A DNA stretch of 64,000 bases from Leptospira wolbachii serovar Codice str. CDC (GCF_000332515.2 NZ_AOGZ02000014.1:1628001-1692000); one strand, 5' to 3'. Shown: positions 37,142 to 48,310, counted from the first letter of the stretch. Program-made: numbers and translations. Notes: generated by a model not told the origin, from the sequence alone.

Positions 37142-38046
37142 ATGTAGTTTCCTTTCAACAAAAAGTTGAGAACGTAAGTGGTGCCAAAGGAAAGAGGAAT
37201 TCCAATACCCAACATAAGGCTTGCTAAATGAGGAGAAATATTTTTTTCAATTGTTATCACCGTGGAAGTGACCATAGGCGCCATTGCCGATTCCAAAACA
37301 ATGGTTTGGTAGAGTAAGGTATCTTCTTCTAAAGGAGAATAAATCCAGTACACAAATAAGGGAGCCAAAACCAACTTAAAACCTAGTCCTAAAGCCAAAA
37401 CTCTGCCATGGCCTGCGATGGTACGCAGATCCAACATAAACCCTACTGACACTAATGCGAGTGGAGTGAGAGTATCACCCAATCGGAGTAAAACTAATTT
37501 TACGGCTTCTGGATAGGCAAATGGGCGAGTGATGATGGCAACAAACAAAGCATAAATGGGAGCAAATCCCAGAACCCTTTTGAAAAGAGTGGAAAAGTCC
37601 CACTTCCCATCCATAGCAATGGAAGCCAAAATGATTCCCGGAAAACTTAAGACCATAAAAGTTCCAAGTTGATCCGCTAAAATTCCATAACCCAAAGAGT
37701 CTTTACCTAAGTAGGTTTCGAGTAGTGGAAAACCCACAAAAGAGGTATTGCCAAGACCAGCAGTTAACACTAAACAGACGGCCGTATGGAACTTTAAAAC
37801 CTTTAGTTTGTACAAACAAAGAAAAAATACCACAGCGATTCCAAATACAAGCCATGGCATGGAAGAAGGTAAGAGAGAAGTCGCATCCACTTTTAATTCA
37901 TGGACATGATACAAAACAAGAGAAGGTAAAGAAATAAAGAGGATAAACCCATTTAATACTTTAGAAGTAGATTCTGGAAACTGGGGCAATCTTCGAAAAA
38001 ATAACCCAAGCCCAAAACAAATTCCTAATAGTAAAAAGTTCTCCAT
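37138..38046 (-). CDS. AEC (auxin efflux carrier)-family transporter
   Basis: A 302-aa membrane protein with about 10 hydrophobic segments. 'LTAGLGNTSFVGFPLLETYLG' (about 95-115) and 'ESAMAPMVTSTVI' are characteristic of the AEC / bile-acid-like permease fold. Bacterial members export organic anions such as malate or malonate; substrate unknown here. It starts 4 bp after the acyl-CoA dehydrogenase stop, forming a four-gene reverse operon with the EamA and DUF4442 genes. Confidence 0.87.
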   Translation of the reverse strand: MENFLLLGICFGLGLFFRRLPQFPESTSKVLNGFILFISLPSLVLYHVHELKVDATSLLPSSMPWLVFGIAVVFFLCLYKLKVLKFHTAVCLVLTAGLGNTSFVGFPLLETYLGKDSLGYGILADQLGTFMVLSFPGIILASIAMDGKWDFSTLFKRVLGFAPIYALFVAIITRPFAYPEAVKLVLLRLGDTLTPLALVSVGFMLDLRTIAGHGRVLALGLGFKLVLAPLFVYWIYSPLEEDTLLYQTIVLESAMAPMVTSTVITIEKNISPHLASLMLGIGIPLSFGTTYVLNFLLKGNYI

Positions 38047-38049
38047 GCT

Positions 38050-39765
38050 TTAGAAAGAAAGAAAGGTCGCTATGGCCTTAGAATCAAAAAAGACCCCCTC
38101 TTTTTGTCTAGGTGCTTCGAGTCCGTCTCGAGCCATCTCAGCATAGCCGTTGGCAAAGTGTAGATACTTTGTCTCTAGTTTTTTCTCGCTATCATGTGCC
38201 GCTTGTTCGATAAATTCAGCGAGTAAAAATACTTGGTAAGTTACATCCGCAATGTAAACACGATTCATATCTTTCCAATCTTTAGACTGATTTTTGATAC
38301 AATCTTCTAATTCTTTTCGTTTGGATTGGAAAACTGTGAATGCATTTTTTAATTCAGGATAGCTGTTTGCTTTTTTTGTTAACTCATCTAACAAAGATTG
38401 GAAGGCTGTATACACTTTTGGTTTTTGTAAAGCATGCAAACAATGATCCGTAATGATGAGGTGGGTTCCTTCCCAAGTTTCATTGATGATGGAATCATTA
38501 TGGAGGCGAGGCAGTGGAGAAAAGTCCCCAATGATTCCATTTCCGCCCAGAGTTAAGATTGCTTTTTGAGTGATATAACTTGCTTGCGAAGAAGATTTGT
38601 ACTTCATAAGAGGAACTGTAATCTCTGCAGCATCGTCGCCTTTCTCTGCAAGGTTCGCCGATCGAAAGTTTACAAAACAATTTCCTGTTTGTAAGATTTG
38701 CATTTCTGCGAGTGTCTTAGTAAAGGAAGGAAATTCCAAAATCTTTTTCCCGTAAGCGGTACGAAACTTCGCATATTCAGAAGCCTCCATCACCGACCTT
38801 CTTGCGTTTCCACTAGAGCCAAGCCCCACATGCAATCGAGAGGTTTTGATGATATAACGAATGAGATTCACAAGTCCATGACCCGGACGACCAAACTCTT
38901 CGGCTTCGACCTTATCATAAATAATTTCTACAGTGAGTTTTCCACGAGAACCGATGATGTCTTTTTTCCGTATGATATGGTGACCGTTGAGTTCTCCATT
39001 TTCTTTAATCCTGGGAACAAGAAACATACCTACGGTGTTGGTTCCTTCCATCTTTGCCGTTGTCACCCAAAGGTCACCTGGATTGGAACAAAACCATTTT
39101 TCACCAGTTAACTCCCATTTGCCGTTCGGCAGTTTTTTAGCAGTGGTGCGATTGGCAGAAACGTTACTTCCACCCACTCTCTCCGTTACATATTGTCCGG
39201 CCATAAAATGAGAAGAACTTCCCTTCCCTGCAACTAGTGGTAGGTATTTTTTCTTTTGTTCCTCTGTTCCTATTTTTTTGAGAGCTAAGATGATTCCATC
39301 AGTCATTGCCAATGGGCAAGCAACTCCCCCCTCTCCATTCATATTTATTAAATAAGTAAGCGCATAACGATGAATATGTGTAAAATCAAATTTCCATTCT
39401 GGATGAAAGTCTAAATTCACCACCCCGTGGTCATAAGAAATTTTTCGTGCTAATTTTTGTTCTTCTGAATATTTTATAAAATCAATACGTTTACCAGTTC
39501 GGTCATATTTAACCACCTCGCCGTATTTTCCCTCTTTGTGACACTCTTCTGTGAGTTCATCCAAAATCCCACCCACAAGTTCCCCATACTTATGGATGTG
39601 TTCTTCCATCGCTTTTTTATGTTCTGGTGTAAAAGTTTCTGAATAACGGTGAACCATTCTTTGTAAGGCGGGGTCCATTTCGTAAAAATTCTTACCACGA
39701 ACTCCCTTGTATTCGGAAATATCGAATGGTTGTAAAGAAGGATGTTCTGAAATATGGTGGCTCAT
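38050..39765 (-). CDS. Acyl-CoA dehydrogenase (AidB-like)
   Basis: A 571-aa flavoprotein oxidising acyl-CoA at the alpha-beta bond. The N-terminal ~160 residues form the longer AidB/ACAD11-type helical region. The FAD-binding beta domain has 'ACPLAMTDG', '[15 protein letters not shown]' and 'GEKWFCSN', and the C-terminal helices have '[13 protein letters not shown]' (about 437), which replaces the usual WEGS/G motif. A ~110-residue C-terminal extension is helical. First gene of the operon; divergent from the J-domain gene, 81 bp apart. Chain-length preference is not visible. Confidence 0.88.
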   Translation of the reverse strand: MSHHISEHPSLQPFDISEYKGVRGKNFYEMDPALQRMVHRYSETFTPEHKKAMEEHIHKYGELVGGILDELTEECHKEGKYGEVVKYDRTGKRIDFIKYSEEQKLARKISYDHGVVNLDFHPEWKFDFTHIHRYALTYLINMNGEGGVACPLAMTDGIILALKKIGTEEQKKKYLPLVAGKGSSSHFMAGQYVTERVGGSNVSANRTTAKKLPNGKWELTGEKWFCSNPGDLWVTTAKMEGTNTVGMFLVPRIKENGELNGHHIIRKKDIIGSRGKLTVEIIYDKVEAEEFGRPGHGLVNLIRYIIKTSRLHVGLGSSGNARRSVMEASEYAKFRTAYGKKILEFPSFTKTLAEMQILQTGNCFVNFRSANLAEKGDDAAEITVPLMKYKSSSQASYITQKAILTLGGNGIIGDFSPLPRLHNDSIINETWEGTHLIITDHCLHALQKPKVYTAFQSLLDELTKKANSYPELKNAFTVFQSKRKELEDCIKNQSKDWKDMNRVYIADVTYQVFLLAEFIEQAAHDSEKKLETKYLHFANGYAEMARDGLEAPRQKEGVFFDSKAIATFLSF

Positions 39766-39846
39766 TCTTCCAGTTCAAAAAAAGGAATAGGATTCACTAG
39801 CAAAAAAGTCGCCCAAGTTTGAAATTGGTTCTAGAGTTGATTCTTT

Positions 39847-40719
39847 ATGGTCCAAAGAGTGGAAACGAGAAAATCCAAACAAATTCTGCACGATGTCATA
39901 TTTGAACTGCAGAACGTTTCTGAGTCGATGCAGTGGTTTATGTCCTATGATCGCCTTTCTGAACTTTTAGAAATCAGAAAGGAAGAATGCCTCCGCAAAG
40001 TATATCAATTCAAATCCGCAAAACCACAGATGACTCTTTCCGGTGGATTCCATGAAGTCGATGGGGACTTACTTGTCGATTTTCTCGCCTGGAGTCTGGA
40101 ATTAGATGAAGTCGCAGAGGAGTTCCTAAAAGGAGGAATCTTTTTTAGTGAACGTCCGTTATTTGAACTTCGTGAATCTTACAAAACACTCATCCAAAAA
40201 ACAATCGCCAATCACAAACTAGACCGCGAATTAATTTTACTTTTAACAGCAGCTACCGTAGATTTTGATGATGCCGTTGATTCTTATTTGATGGATAAAT
40301 TTGAAATTGATTTTTTTGTGAGAAGGTCCATCCACCAGTTTTTAGAAAAGTTCGAAATTCATCCGGAATTCGGCGCCGAAGAATTTTTATATGAATACTT
40401 AAAAAGCCTAATCCCCACAAAGATTCTAAACTTTCGAGACATCACTCGTGAATTCAGAGATAGAACCTATTATGAGTTATACGGTCGATTTAGAGAAACC
40501 AAAAAGAAGAAAAAAAAGATCGTAAAAACAGTTTCTATCGAACTCAAAGATCTATTGGCTTTTTTTGATTTGGAACCTGGAGCCAACATCACTGATGTAA
40601 AAAAGAAATTCAAAGAACTCTTAAAAAAATACCATCCTGATATTAACAAAAAAGGCGAAGAGATGACAAAACGAATTATCCTAAAATACAATCGTCTTGT
40701 CGAACTTCTAGGAACCTAA
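39847..40719 (+). CDS. J-domain protein with C-terminal DnaJ module
   Basis: A 290-aa protein whose last ~65 residues are a J domain ('LLAFFDLEPGANITDVKKKFKELLKKYHPDINKKGEE'-like, HPD about residue 265). The first ~210 residues are helical, acidic and not recognised, and a Lys-rich hinge ('KKKKKK') joins the two. The J domain should recruit and stimulate DnaK while the N-terminal part picks the client. No zinc finger or G/F region is present, so it is not DnaJ itself. It ends 23 bp before the convergent YceI gene. Confidence 0.85.
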   Translation: MVQRVETRKSKQILHDVIFELQNVSESMQWFMSYDRLSELLEIRKEECLRKVYQFKSAKPQMTLSGGFHEVDGDLLVDFLAWSLELDEVAEEFLKGGIFFSERPLFELRESYKTLIQKTIANHKLDRELILLLTAATVDFDDAVDSYLMDKFEIDFFVRRSIHQFLEKFEIHPEFGAEEFLYEYLKSLIPTKILNFRDITREFRDRTYYELYGRFRETKKKKKKIVKTVSIELKDLLAFFDLEPGANITDVKKKFKELLKKYHPDINKKGEEMTKRIILKYNRLVELLGT

Positions 40720-40742
40720 ATTTCTAATTCCCACCCCGCATT

Positions 40743-41291
40743 CTATTTCAGTTTGATTTGAAAAAGATATTTGATCCGAATCTCATCTTTCGCTTTCATA
40801 AATAGAAGCGATGGATTTTCTAATTCATATTCAGAAAACTTTACAATGAATGATCCGTCGACATTGATTAGATTTGAATCCTCTGGACTCACACTCGCAT
40901 CAGTAGTAAATTCTTTTGTGTTTCCATGGATAGTTAATTTCCCTTTTATCGTATAGGTTTTTTCCTTTATTACATTCACCGATTCGATTTTCACGAGGAT
41001 GTTAGGTGAATCCGGATAACCTAGTATTTCTTGAATGTGTGAATCTCGATTACTGTCTCCAGAAGAAATTTTTAAAAGCGGAATGGTTATCACAAAAGGG
41101 GACTTTAAACTGTATTGGTTATTAGAAGTTTGGATGTTTGGTTCCTCCATTTGGATTTCACCACAAACACCTTTTACATTTTTTGTAGTATGTTCTACGT
41201 AGAACTCGATACTCTTTTTTGTAACTTCGCTTGCGAAAACATTGTTAACTAAGAGTAAACTTATGATAATAATAATTATTTTCTGATTCAT
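40743..41291 (-). CDS. YceI-family exported protein (first copy)
   Basis: A 182-aa protein with a signal peptide (residues 1-20, 'LLLVNNVFAS') and the YceI eight-stranded lipocalin-like fold: 'SIEFYVEHTTKNVKGVCGEI', 'SGDSNRDSHI', 'GKLTIHGNTKEF'. YceI proteins bind polyisoprenoid or other lipids in the periplasm. A second YceI protein lies at 49983-50588; the two are only distantly alike. Confidence 0.84.
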   Translation of the reverse strand: MNQKIIIIIISLLLVNNVFASEVTKKSIEFYVEHTTKNVKGVCGEIQMEEPNIQTSNNQYSLKSPFVITIPLLKISSGDSNRDSHIQEILGYPDSPNILVKIESVNVIKEKTYTIKGKLTIHGNTKEFTTDASVSPEDSNLINVDGSFIVKFSEYELENPSLLFMKAKDEIRIKYLFQIKLK

Positions 41292-41332
41292 AAAACTTCC
41301 ATACCCTAATTCATTGGACGTAAATTTCTATG

Positions 41333-41396
41333 GAGTTAGGAAAAGGAAATATTCGCAAAATAGAATGATTCTATTATATGCAAATACACCTAACTC
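41333..41396. repeat. Nested inverted repeats upstream of yceI
   Basis: GAGTTAGG (41333-41340) and CCTAACTC (41389-41396) are a perfect 8-bp inverted repeat; between them AATAGAAT/ATTCTATT (41359-41375) is an 8-bp palindrome with one base at the centre. They fill the space between the SanA-like stop and the yceI start. A terminator or operator role is possible but unproven. Confidence 0.4.
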
Positions 41397-42106
41397 TACT
41401 TATGTGAAGAAATGGGGATAGAACCTTTCCAGGTAGACACACCACTTCCATCAATAGGATAGGGTTTGCCTAAATATTTGGGTGGTGTATCCCATTGGAT
41501 GTCCCACCAAGCAAGGATTCTTGCAGGATATTCACGAAAACCATAATACGTTTCTTTTTTATAGGTTCGTAAATTACATTCATAACCGTATAACTCAAGT
41601 TCTAACTCTCTTCCTAAATAGATGGCTCTCGGCAAAAAGAAAGATTGGCTGACGAAGATGGCTTTTTTTACAAGGAAAACTTCTTTGGCACGAATCAGAG
41701 TATCGAGTGTTCGAAATCCGGCATGATCCACAAAAATATCTTCTGGTTTCACTTTGTGTTTTAGCATAAATTCCAACATAGGTCTGAGTTCGTTGTAATC
41801 GGACTTACCATTGTCTCCAGAAAGTAAGATTTTGTTGACTCGTCCCTTGTTGTATAAATCTAACCCACAAGCCAGTCGGTCCATGAGAATGCTGGAAGGC
41901 GTTTTTCCATAAACAGCGGCACCTGGAACAATAGCAACTTCTGCTTCAGGGATTTCCATTGGTTGGTTCGAGTGGATAGAAGTTTGGTATACATACCAAA
42001 ATCGTAAATTCGTTGCCAATGTGACAAAAACCAGAATTCCCAAAATCAAAGCAATCCCAAGAAATAGGGATTTCCACTTGACCCTTGAGAGGAATCGGAA
42101 CGTCAT
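41396..42106 (-). CDS. DUF218 (SanA/YdcF-like) membrane protein
   Basis: A 236-aa protein (from ATG 42106) with one N-terminal helix and a DUF218 domain: 'AEVAIVPGAAVYGKTPSSIL', 'VNKILLSGDNG', 'TLDTLIRAKEVF', 'SQSFFLPRAIYLG'. SanA and YdcF take part in barrier or envelope functions at high temperature in enterics. Start is uncertain: an in-frame ATG at 42133 would face the start codon of the opposite M23 gene and a TTG at 42190 gives a longer N-terminus; none has a ribosome-binding site. No lipobox. Confidence 0.8.
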   Translation of the reverse strand: MTFRFLSRVKWKSLFLGIALILGILVFVTLATNLRFWYVYQTSIHSNQPMEIPEAEVAIVPGAAVYGKTPSSILMDRLACGLDLYNKGRVNKILLSGDNGKSDYNELRPMLEFMLKHKVKPEDIFVDHAGFRTLDTLIRAKEVFLVKKAIFVSQSFFLPRAIYLGRELELELYGYECNLRTYKKETYYGFREYPARILAWWDIQWDTPPKYLGKPYPIDGSGVSTWKGSIPISSHK

Positions 42107-42131
42107 ATTTATGTAGGACACGCGGTTCGTC

Positions 42132-43145
42132 ATGAAGAAGAAAATTAAAGAGATTACGTCTGTTTTTTCACAGGACAATCCGAAAATCAAGAAACAGATT
42201 GATAAGGTGAAAGAAAAAGGTCACCAACGGATGACCATTCTTGTCATTCCCCATGGATATGATAGTTCTTTCCACTTCCAAATTTCTCATTTTACCATTC
42301 TATTTTTTTTGGCTCTGACTGTAGGGCTTCTTAGCCTTGCCATTTTTGGAATTGTTCGTTCGAGTAACACCCAAACACAAATCAACCAACTTTCTAAAGT
42401 TTACGGAACCTATTTCGATACATACATCACTCACGCAAGCCAATTAGAAGAAATGAAAGAAGAGTATTCTAAACTCAATGAAAACATGTTGGAACTCTTT
42501 ACTCTCATTGATGGTAGCGATGATGAACTTCTGAAAATTCCTACAGAGGATTGGATCGAAACATCTGCGGTGGAATCACTCCAAAAAGAAGAAAAAGAAG
42601 ACAAACAATTGGATGTAGGCCGGAAATACCTAAATGAAATTTATGACCTTCGCCAATTAAAACACCGAATGGGGAATTACCAACGTTTGGTGGAAGCGAA
42701 TTACCAATTTTTATACCAACGTTCTGATATTTTATCTCGTTCTCCTCTTTTCAATCCAATGTATTCCTACAACTTAACTTCTCCCTTTGGCATGAGAAAG
42801 TCACCTACCACTGGTTATTGGGAATATCATGACGGTTTGGATATGGCAAACGCAACAGGAACTCCCATCTATGCTTCTGCACCAGGACGAGTGGTTCGTG
42901 TTACTTATTCCAATGTGGGATATGGCCACCATGTTATCATCCAACATGATTTCGGCTTTAGCACGTTATACGGCCACTGTTCAAGAATTTATGTAAGAAC
43001 AGGACAGGAAATAAAAGCCGGAGAACAAATTGCCGAAGTGGGTGCGACAGGAAATGTAACCGGTCCACACTTACATTATGAAATTTTCATTTCCGAAGAA
43101 GGAAAAACAGATCCAGAACAATACATGCAAGCAGGGGTTTACTGA
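42132..43145 (+). CDS. M23 metallopeptidase, membrane-anchored
   Basis: A 337-aa protein with a basic cytoplasmic N-terminus, one membrane helix (about 52-74), a helical region likely to coil (about 80-190) and a C-terminal M23 domain (about 215-325). The zinc site is complete: H-x3-D in 'YHDGLDMA', 'HVIIQHD', 'YGHCSRI' and 'HLHYEIF'. It is probably a peptidoglycan endopeptidase similar to MepM/EnvC-type activators. TAGGAC lies about 13 nt upstream of the ATG. ligA follows immediately with no gap. Confidence 0.88.
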   Translation: MKKKIKEITSVFSQDNPKIKKQIDKVKEKGHQRMTILVIPHGYDSSFHFQISHFTILFFLALTVGLLSLAIFGIVRSSNTQTQINQLSKVYGTYFDTYITHASQLEEMKEEYSKLNENMLELFTLIDGSDDELLKIPTEDWIETSAVESLQKEEKEDKQLDVGRKYLNEIYDLRQLKHRMGNYQRLVEANYQFLYQRSDILSRSPLFNPMYSYNLTSPFGMRKSPTTGYWEYHDGLDMANATGTPIYASAPGRVVRVTYSNVGYGHHVIIQHDFGFSTLYGHCSRIYVRTGQEIKAGEQIAEVGATGNVTGPHLHYEIFISEEGKTDPEQYMQAGVY

Positions 43146-45152
<2,007 letters not shown>

Positions 45153-45177
45153 TGGGAAGACAAGAGGAAGTAGCCGC

Positions 45178-45202
45178 AGATTGAACTGCGATAGTTCAAT
45201 CT
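45178..45202. terminator. Strong hairpin between ligA and MTHFR-like gene
   Basis: AGATTGAACT (45178-45187) pairs perfectly with AGTTCAATCT (45193-45202) around a 5-nt loop. It lies 25 bp after the ligA stop and covers the last bases of the converging gene. This is the longest clean stem in the window and is a good bidirectional terminator candidate. Confidence 0.55.
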
Positions 45203-45833
45203 ATTCAGTTAATTTCAGCAACTCAATAGAAGCATCTATTTCCTCTTTTCTGATGGAAACACTTTCTATATTTCTTCCAATCGGAATATTTTTGGCATCA
45301 GCGAAGTTTTTCAAATCCAGCCAAATATTTTTCGACAATTCAATAGATTTAGAAAGGATATCATCTGAATTTCTCAGATCATTTTCAAGCCACTTGGGAA
45401 TGCTTATTCCGAGCCAATGCATGAATTGTAGCGTTTTTAAAGAGCCGCACGGAGTCAGGGTAAAAATTATCGGAGCCAGTTCAATCTTATGCTCTTTGCC
45501 ATAGTAATAATAATCGGAAAGAAAGTTTTTCGATGCATCTAAATTGTATACCCCTTGGGAAACGAAGAATTTGCATCCGGATGCGATCTTATCGAAGACT
45601 CTTAAGTGTTCGGGAGAGTTATTTGTGTGACGTTCAGGAATTACTACACCGCCAAGTTGGAGATTATTATTTATTTTAGTTTTTAAATCGTAAGCATCTC
45701 GAATGGTCAGATTTACCTTTTGTTGTCTAGAAGCTGCGCCAACAAAAACAGAGAGGTATTGCTCCGAAGGGGCATTTTCAATAAATTTAGTAAGTTCACG
45801 AACATTGTATTTACCAACGGCTCTATAAATCAC
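45201..45833 (-). pseudogene. 5'-truncated methylenetetrahydrofolate reductase-like gene
   Basis: The 210-aa frame begins at GTG 45833 with an in-frame stop 13 bp upstream. 'LGGVVIPERH', 'EHLRVFDKIASGCKFFVSQGVY', 'PIIFTLTPCGSLKTLQFMHWLGI' match the C-terminal two-thirds of MTHFR-like (5,10-methylene-H4folate) TIM-barrel proteins, normally about 290 aa. The missing N-terminus (about 80-100 residues) is not found in any frame within the 180 bp before arsR, so it is probably a relic or a short form. The 5' region has a 6-bp hairpin (45885-45904). Confidence 0.6.
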
Positions 45834-45981
45834 TTTGGGGCCTTTCGCCTAACGAACTGCCATCTGAACCGATACAAATCCGTCATACTATAACTTTTTA
45901 GTATACAATCCTAGATTCATAATCGACATAATTTTTCCTTTTCCCCCTTCGGAATCACATCCAACCTCTAAATTTTCGTTG

Positions 45982-46005
45982 ACATGCAGGCAAATACCTG
46001 CATGT
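45982..46005. promoter_or_regulatory. Palindromic operator for ArsR-type repressor
   Basis: ACATGCAGG (45982-45990) and CCTGCATGT (45997-46005) are a perfect 9-bp inverted repeat with a 6-nt spacer, ending 9 bp before the arsR start. A TTGACA hexamer (45979-45984) overlaps its left arm. The position is exactly where an ArsR-family protein would bind to shut off its own operon. Confidence 0.7.
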
Positions 46006-46014
46006 TGATTTTGT

Positions 46015-46359
46015 ATGTCGAAAGAAATCGAAGGAGCAGACAGAGTATTCAAGGCGCTTGCGGATACGAGTCGCAGGAAAGTGCTCGATCTTCTCTATGC
46101 TGAGAATGGCCAAACTCTCACTGCTCTCTGTGAACAACTCGATATGCAAAGGCAATCGGCGACACAACACATAGAAATCCTCATAAGTGCCAATCTGGTA
46201 TCGGTTGTTTGGAAAGGGAGAGAGAAACTCCACTTTATCAATCCAGTACCGATTCATGAAGTCTATGAACGTTGGGTTCGAAAATTTGAAAAAAATCGCT
46301 TAGGGTTTTTATACGACCTGAAAGTGCAACTTGAAGGAGAAAATGATGGAAAAAAATAG
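46015..46359 (+). CDS. ArsR-family regulator
   Basis: A 114-aa winged-helix protein: 'VFKALADTSRRKVLDLLYAENGQTL', 'LCEQLDMQRQSATQHIEIL' (recognition helix about 42-60), 'LVSVVWKGREKLHFINPV'. It lacks the CxC metal-binding motif of ArsR/SmtB, so it fits the SRPBCC-linked ArsR subgroup that responds to other ligands. The stop overlaps the SRPBCC gene. The palindrome upstream is a likely autorepressor site. Confidence 0.92.
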   Translation: MSKEIEGADRVFKALADTSRRKVLDLLYAENGQTLTALCEQLDMQRQSATQHIEILISANLVSVVWKGREKLHFINPVPIHEVYERWVRKFEKNRLGFLYDLKVQLEGENDGKK

Positions 46360-46819
46360 TTTCGTCTACGTCACGTATATACTCAGTACGCCAGAGAAAG
46401 TCTGGAGTGCGTTAGTTGATCCGGAGATCACCAAACTCTATTGGTTAGATCCATTAGCGAAGAACCCAGCCCACGTCAACGTTTCAGATTGGAAACCAGG
46501 TTCTGTTTGGAAACATGAAAAGGTAGATGAGACAAGAACGGTGGATATCACCGGTAAGGTTCTTGAAAGTTCACCTCCCCATCGTTTGGTGCTTACCTGG
46601 GCTCGTCCTAATGAGATGGAAGAAGAATCAAAACATGCTCGTGTCACATTTACGATTGAACCTTATGCGAATGGACTCGTTCGTTTGGTGGTGACACACG
46701 AAGATCTAGATCCCCAAATGTTTGCGGGAATCTCTTCAGGTTGGCCAAGTGTTCTCTCTAATCTCAAAACATACCTGGAATCGGGTTTTCCTCTTGCCCA
46801 CCACCTACCGGTCACTTAA
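46346..46819 (+). CDS. SRPBCC / AHSA1-type protein
   Basis: A 157-aa protein of the Aha1/START-like hydrophobic-pocket superfamily: 'ILSTPEKVWSALVDPEITKLYW', 'WKPGSVWKHE', 'GKVLESSPPHRLVLTW', 'VTFTIEP'. It typically binds small hydrophobic ligands. Start choice: the second of two adjacent ATGs (46343 and 46346) lies 6 nt after AAGGAG, so 46346 is preferred. It overlaps arsR by 14 bp, so the two are coupled as is common for this pair. Confidence 0.9.
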   Translation: MEKNSFVYVTYILSTPEKVWSALVDPEITKLYWLDPLAKNPAHVNVSDWKPGSVWKHEKVDETRTVDITGKVLESSPPHRLVLTWARPNEMEEESKHARVTFTIEPYANGLVRLVVTHEDLDPQMFAGISSGWPSVLSNLKTYLESGFPLAHHLPVT

Positions 46820-46875
46820 ATGCAATCTCATCTTAAGGAGAGCATGTTTCTAAAACTTATTTATGGAGAGTTAAT

Positions 46876-47292
46876 ATGAATCTATCTTATTCTGGCGGAT
46901 GCGCTTGCGGTGCCATTCGTTACAACATTTCTGATGAACCAATCTTTATGAATGATTGCCAATGCAAAGACTGCCAACGAATGAGTGGAACAGGACATGG
47001 ATCTTATCTAACCTTTCCCTCTCGCGCTGCGGTAATACTCGAAGGAGAGGCAACACATTTTGATATGATTGGGGACAGTGGCAATACAAAGACAAGTAGT
47101 TTTTGCCCCAAATGTGGATCTCCCGTCTATATGACGTTCGCTGCCATGCCAACCCTGTTCACAGTGCACGCAGCAAGTCTTGATGATCCCAGTCGTTACA
47201 AACCACAAGTGGCAACATACACTCTGCGTGGATTCCCTTGGGACCATCTGGATCCTGCCCTTCCGAAATTTGAGAAGATGCCGAAAACTTAA
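46876..47292 (+). CDS. GFA-family protein
   Basis: A 138-aa protein with the zinc-binding cysteines of the glutathione-dependent formaldehyde-activating fold: 'GGCACGAIRY' (about 7-16), 'CQCKDCQR' (about 33-40) and 'FCPKCGSP' (about 78-86). Classic Gfa joins glutathione and formaldehyde, but many family members have unknown roles. Ribosome-binding site GGAGAG precedes the ATG. It is probably the third gene of the arsR operon. Confidence 0.87.
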   Translation: MNLSYSGGCACGAIRYNISDEPIFMNDCQCKDCQRMSGTGHGSYLTFPSRAAVILEGEATHFDMIGDSGNTKTSSFCPKCGSPVYMTFAAMPTLFTVHAASLDDPSRYKPQVATYTLRGFPWDHLDPALPKFEKMPKT

Positions 47293-47295
47293 CAC

Positions 47296-47351
47296 CCTTG
47301 GTAGCAGGAGTTAGGTTCATTTTAACGATACCTCGCTTCCTCCTACCAAGG
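47296..47351. terminator. Long imperfect hairpin between GFA and SDR genes
   Basis: CCTTGGTAG (47296-47304) pairs with CTACCAAGG (47343-47351), and after one mismatch AGGA (47306-47309) pairs with TCCT (47338-47341). The stem is 13 of 14 matched with a 28-nt loop and covers the SDR stop codon. It is probably a bidirectional terminator. Confidence 0.45.
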
Positions 47352-48110
47352 AACAGGAACATTATCCCAAGTCGTAAAGGTACCGGTTGCTCCCTCTGGT
47401 CCAAGTGCGGCTACCCTCACCACTTCCCGTGCTCCATCCTCAAGACTTTCAAACCCTTCAAAATTGGTTAGGGCCGATTTGGTAAATCCAGGAGATACCA
47501 AATTCACCTTAATTGTTGTATCTTTCAATTCCAACATCATCGAAAGAGTGATTCCATTGAGTGCTGTTTTTGATGCCGCATAAACAGGATTGTAAAAGGA
47601 ACTATAACCTGAGTTAGGGTCAGAATTTAAACTGAGGGAACCTAATGTACTAGATACATTGACGATACGAGCATCTTTGGATTCCCGAAGCAGAGGCAAC
47701 ATCGCCTGGTATACGGCAAGGACTCCAAACACATTGGTATCCCAAACAACTCGCATTTCATCAATCGAAGTTAAACTTGCCCGAGTCGATGCCATGTACT
47801 CGTGCATGGATAAACCCAGTTTTTGCATCCTGGTATTGGAAATTCCTGCATTGTTTACCAAAACATCAAGGCGACCAAATTGTTTCTGAATGCTCGCACT
47901 CGCATCGGCGATCGACTGCCGGTCTGTGACATCCAATTGAATGGCGACAGTTCCATTCCCGATTTCTTTTGCCGCCGTTTCCCCTCTTTTTTTGTCGCGT
48001 GAACCGAGAAGGACTTTCATTCCCTTACCTGCCAATTCTTTAGCGACTTGAAACCCTATCCCTTGGTTTGCCCCAGTCACGAGAGCAATGCGTGTATTCA
48101 TTGATTCCAT
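47343..48110 (-). CDS. Short-chain dehydrogenase/reductase
   Basis: A 255-aa Rossmann oxidoreductase. It has the NAD(P) motif TGxxxGIG in 'VTGANQGIG' (about 11-18), 'LVNNAG', catalytic Ser in 'NVSSTLGS', and Tyr/Lys in 'PVYAASKTAL'. The start is ATG 48110 with AGGAG seven nt upstream; a longer open frame upstream (to 48359) has no such support and would run into the tetR start. Divergent from the TetR gene and likely its target. Substrate not predictable. Confidence 0.9.
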   Translation of the reverse strand: MESMNTRIALVTGANQGIGFQVAKELAGKGMKVLLGSRDKKRGETAAKEIGNGTVAIQLDVTDRQSIADASASIQKQFGRLDVLVNNAGISNTRMQKLGLSMHEYMASTRASLTSIDEMRVVWDTNVFGVLAVYQAMLPLLRESKDARIVNVSSTLGSLSLNSDPNSGYSSFYNPVYAASKTALNGITLSMMLELKDTTIKVNLVSPGFTKSALTNFEGFESLEDGAREVVRVAALGPEGATGTFTTWDNVPVPW

Positions 48111-48271
48111 CTTTTTACTCCTACTCAAATCTTGCCTATAGCCCGAACTCAATTTGATCCACGTACATTTACGGAACTTTATAGTATCGGAACTAATAAG
48201 TCTCGTATTTGGACATTGGAAATATGGAATTCTTTGGTCAATAAAAAAATTGGTAAAAAGATAGTTCCCTG

Positions 48272-48285
48272 TGATTTCGAAATCA
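48272..48285. promoter_or_regulatory. 14-bp perfect palindrome, probable TetR operator
   Basis: TGATTTCGAAATCA reads the same on both strands and lies 26 bp before the tetR start and about 160 bp before the SDR start. Its place just upstream of the -10 element suits a TetR-family repressor that blocks the promoter. Confidence 0.6.
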
Positions 48286-48292
48286 TTTTGTA

Positions 48293-48301
48293 TGTTATAA
48301 T
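48293..48301 (+). promoter_or_regulatory. Extended -10 promoter element for tetR
   Basis: TGT followed by the consensus TATAAT (48296-48301) is an extended -10 element. Transcription should start near 48308, only about 3 nt before the ATG at 48311, so the tetR mRNA is probably leaderless; no ribosome-binding site precedes the ATG. Confidence 0.6.
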
Positions 48302-48310
48302 CAGATCCGA

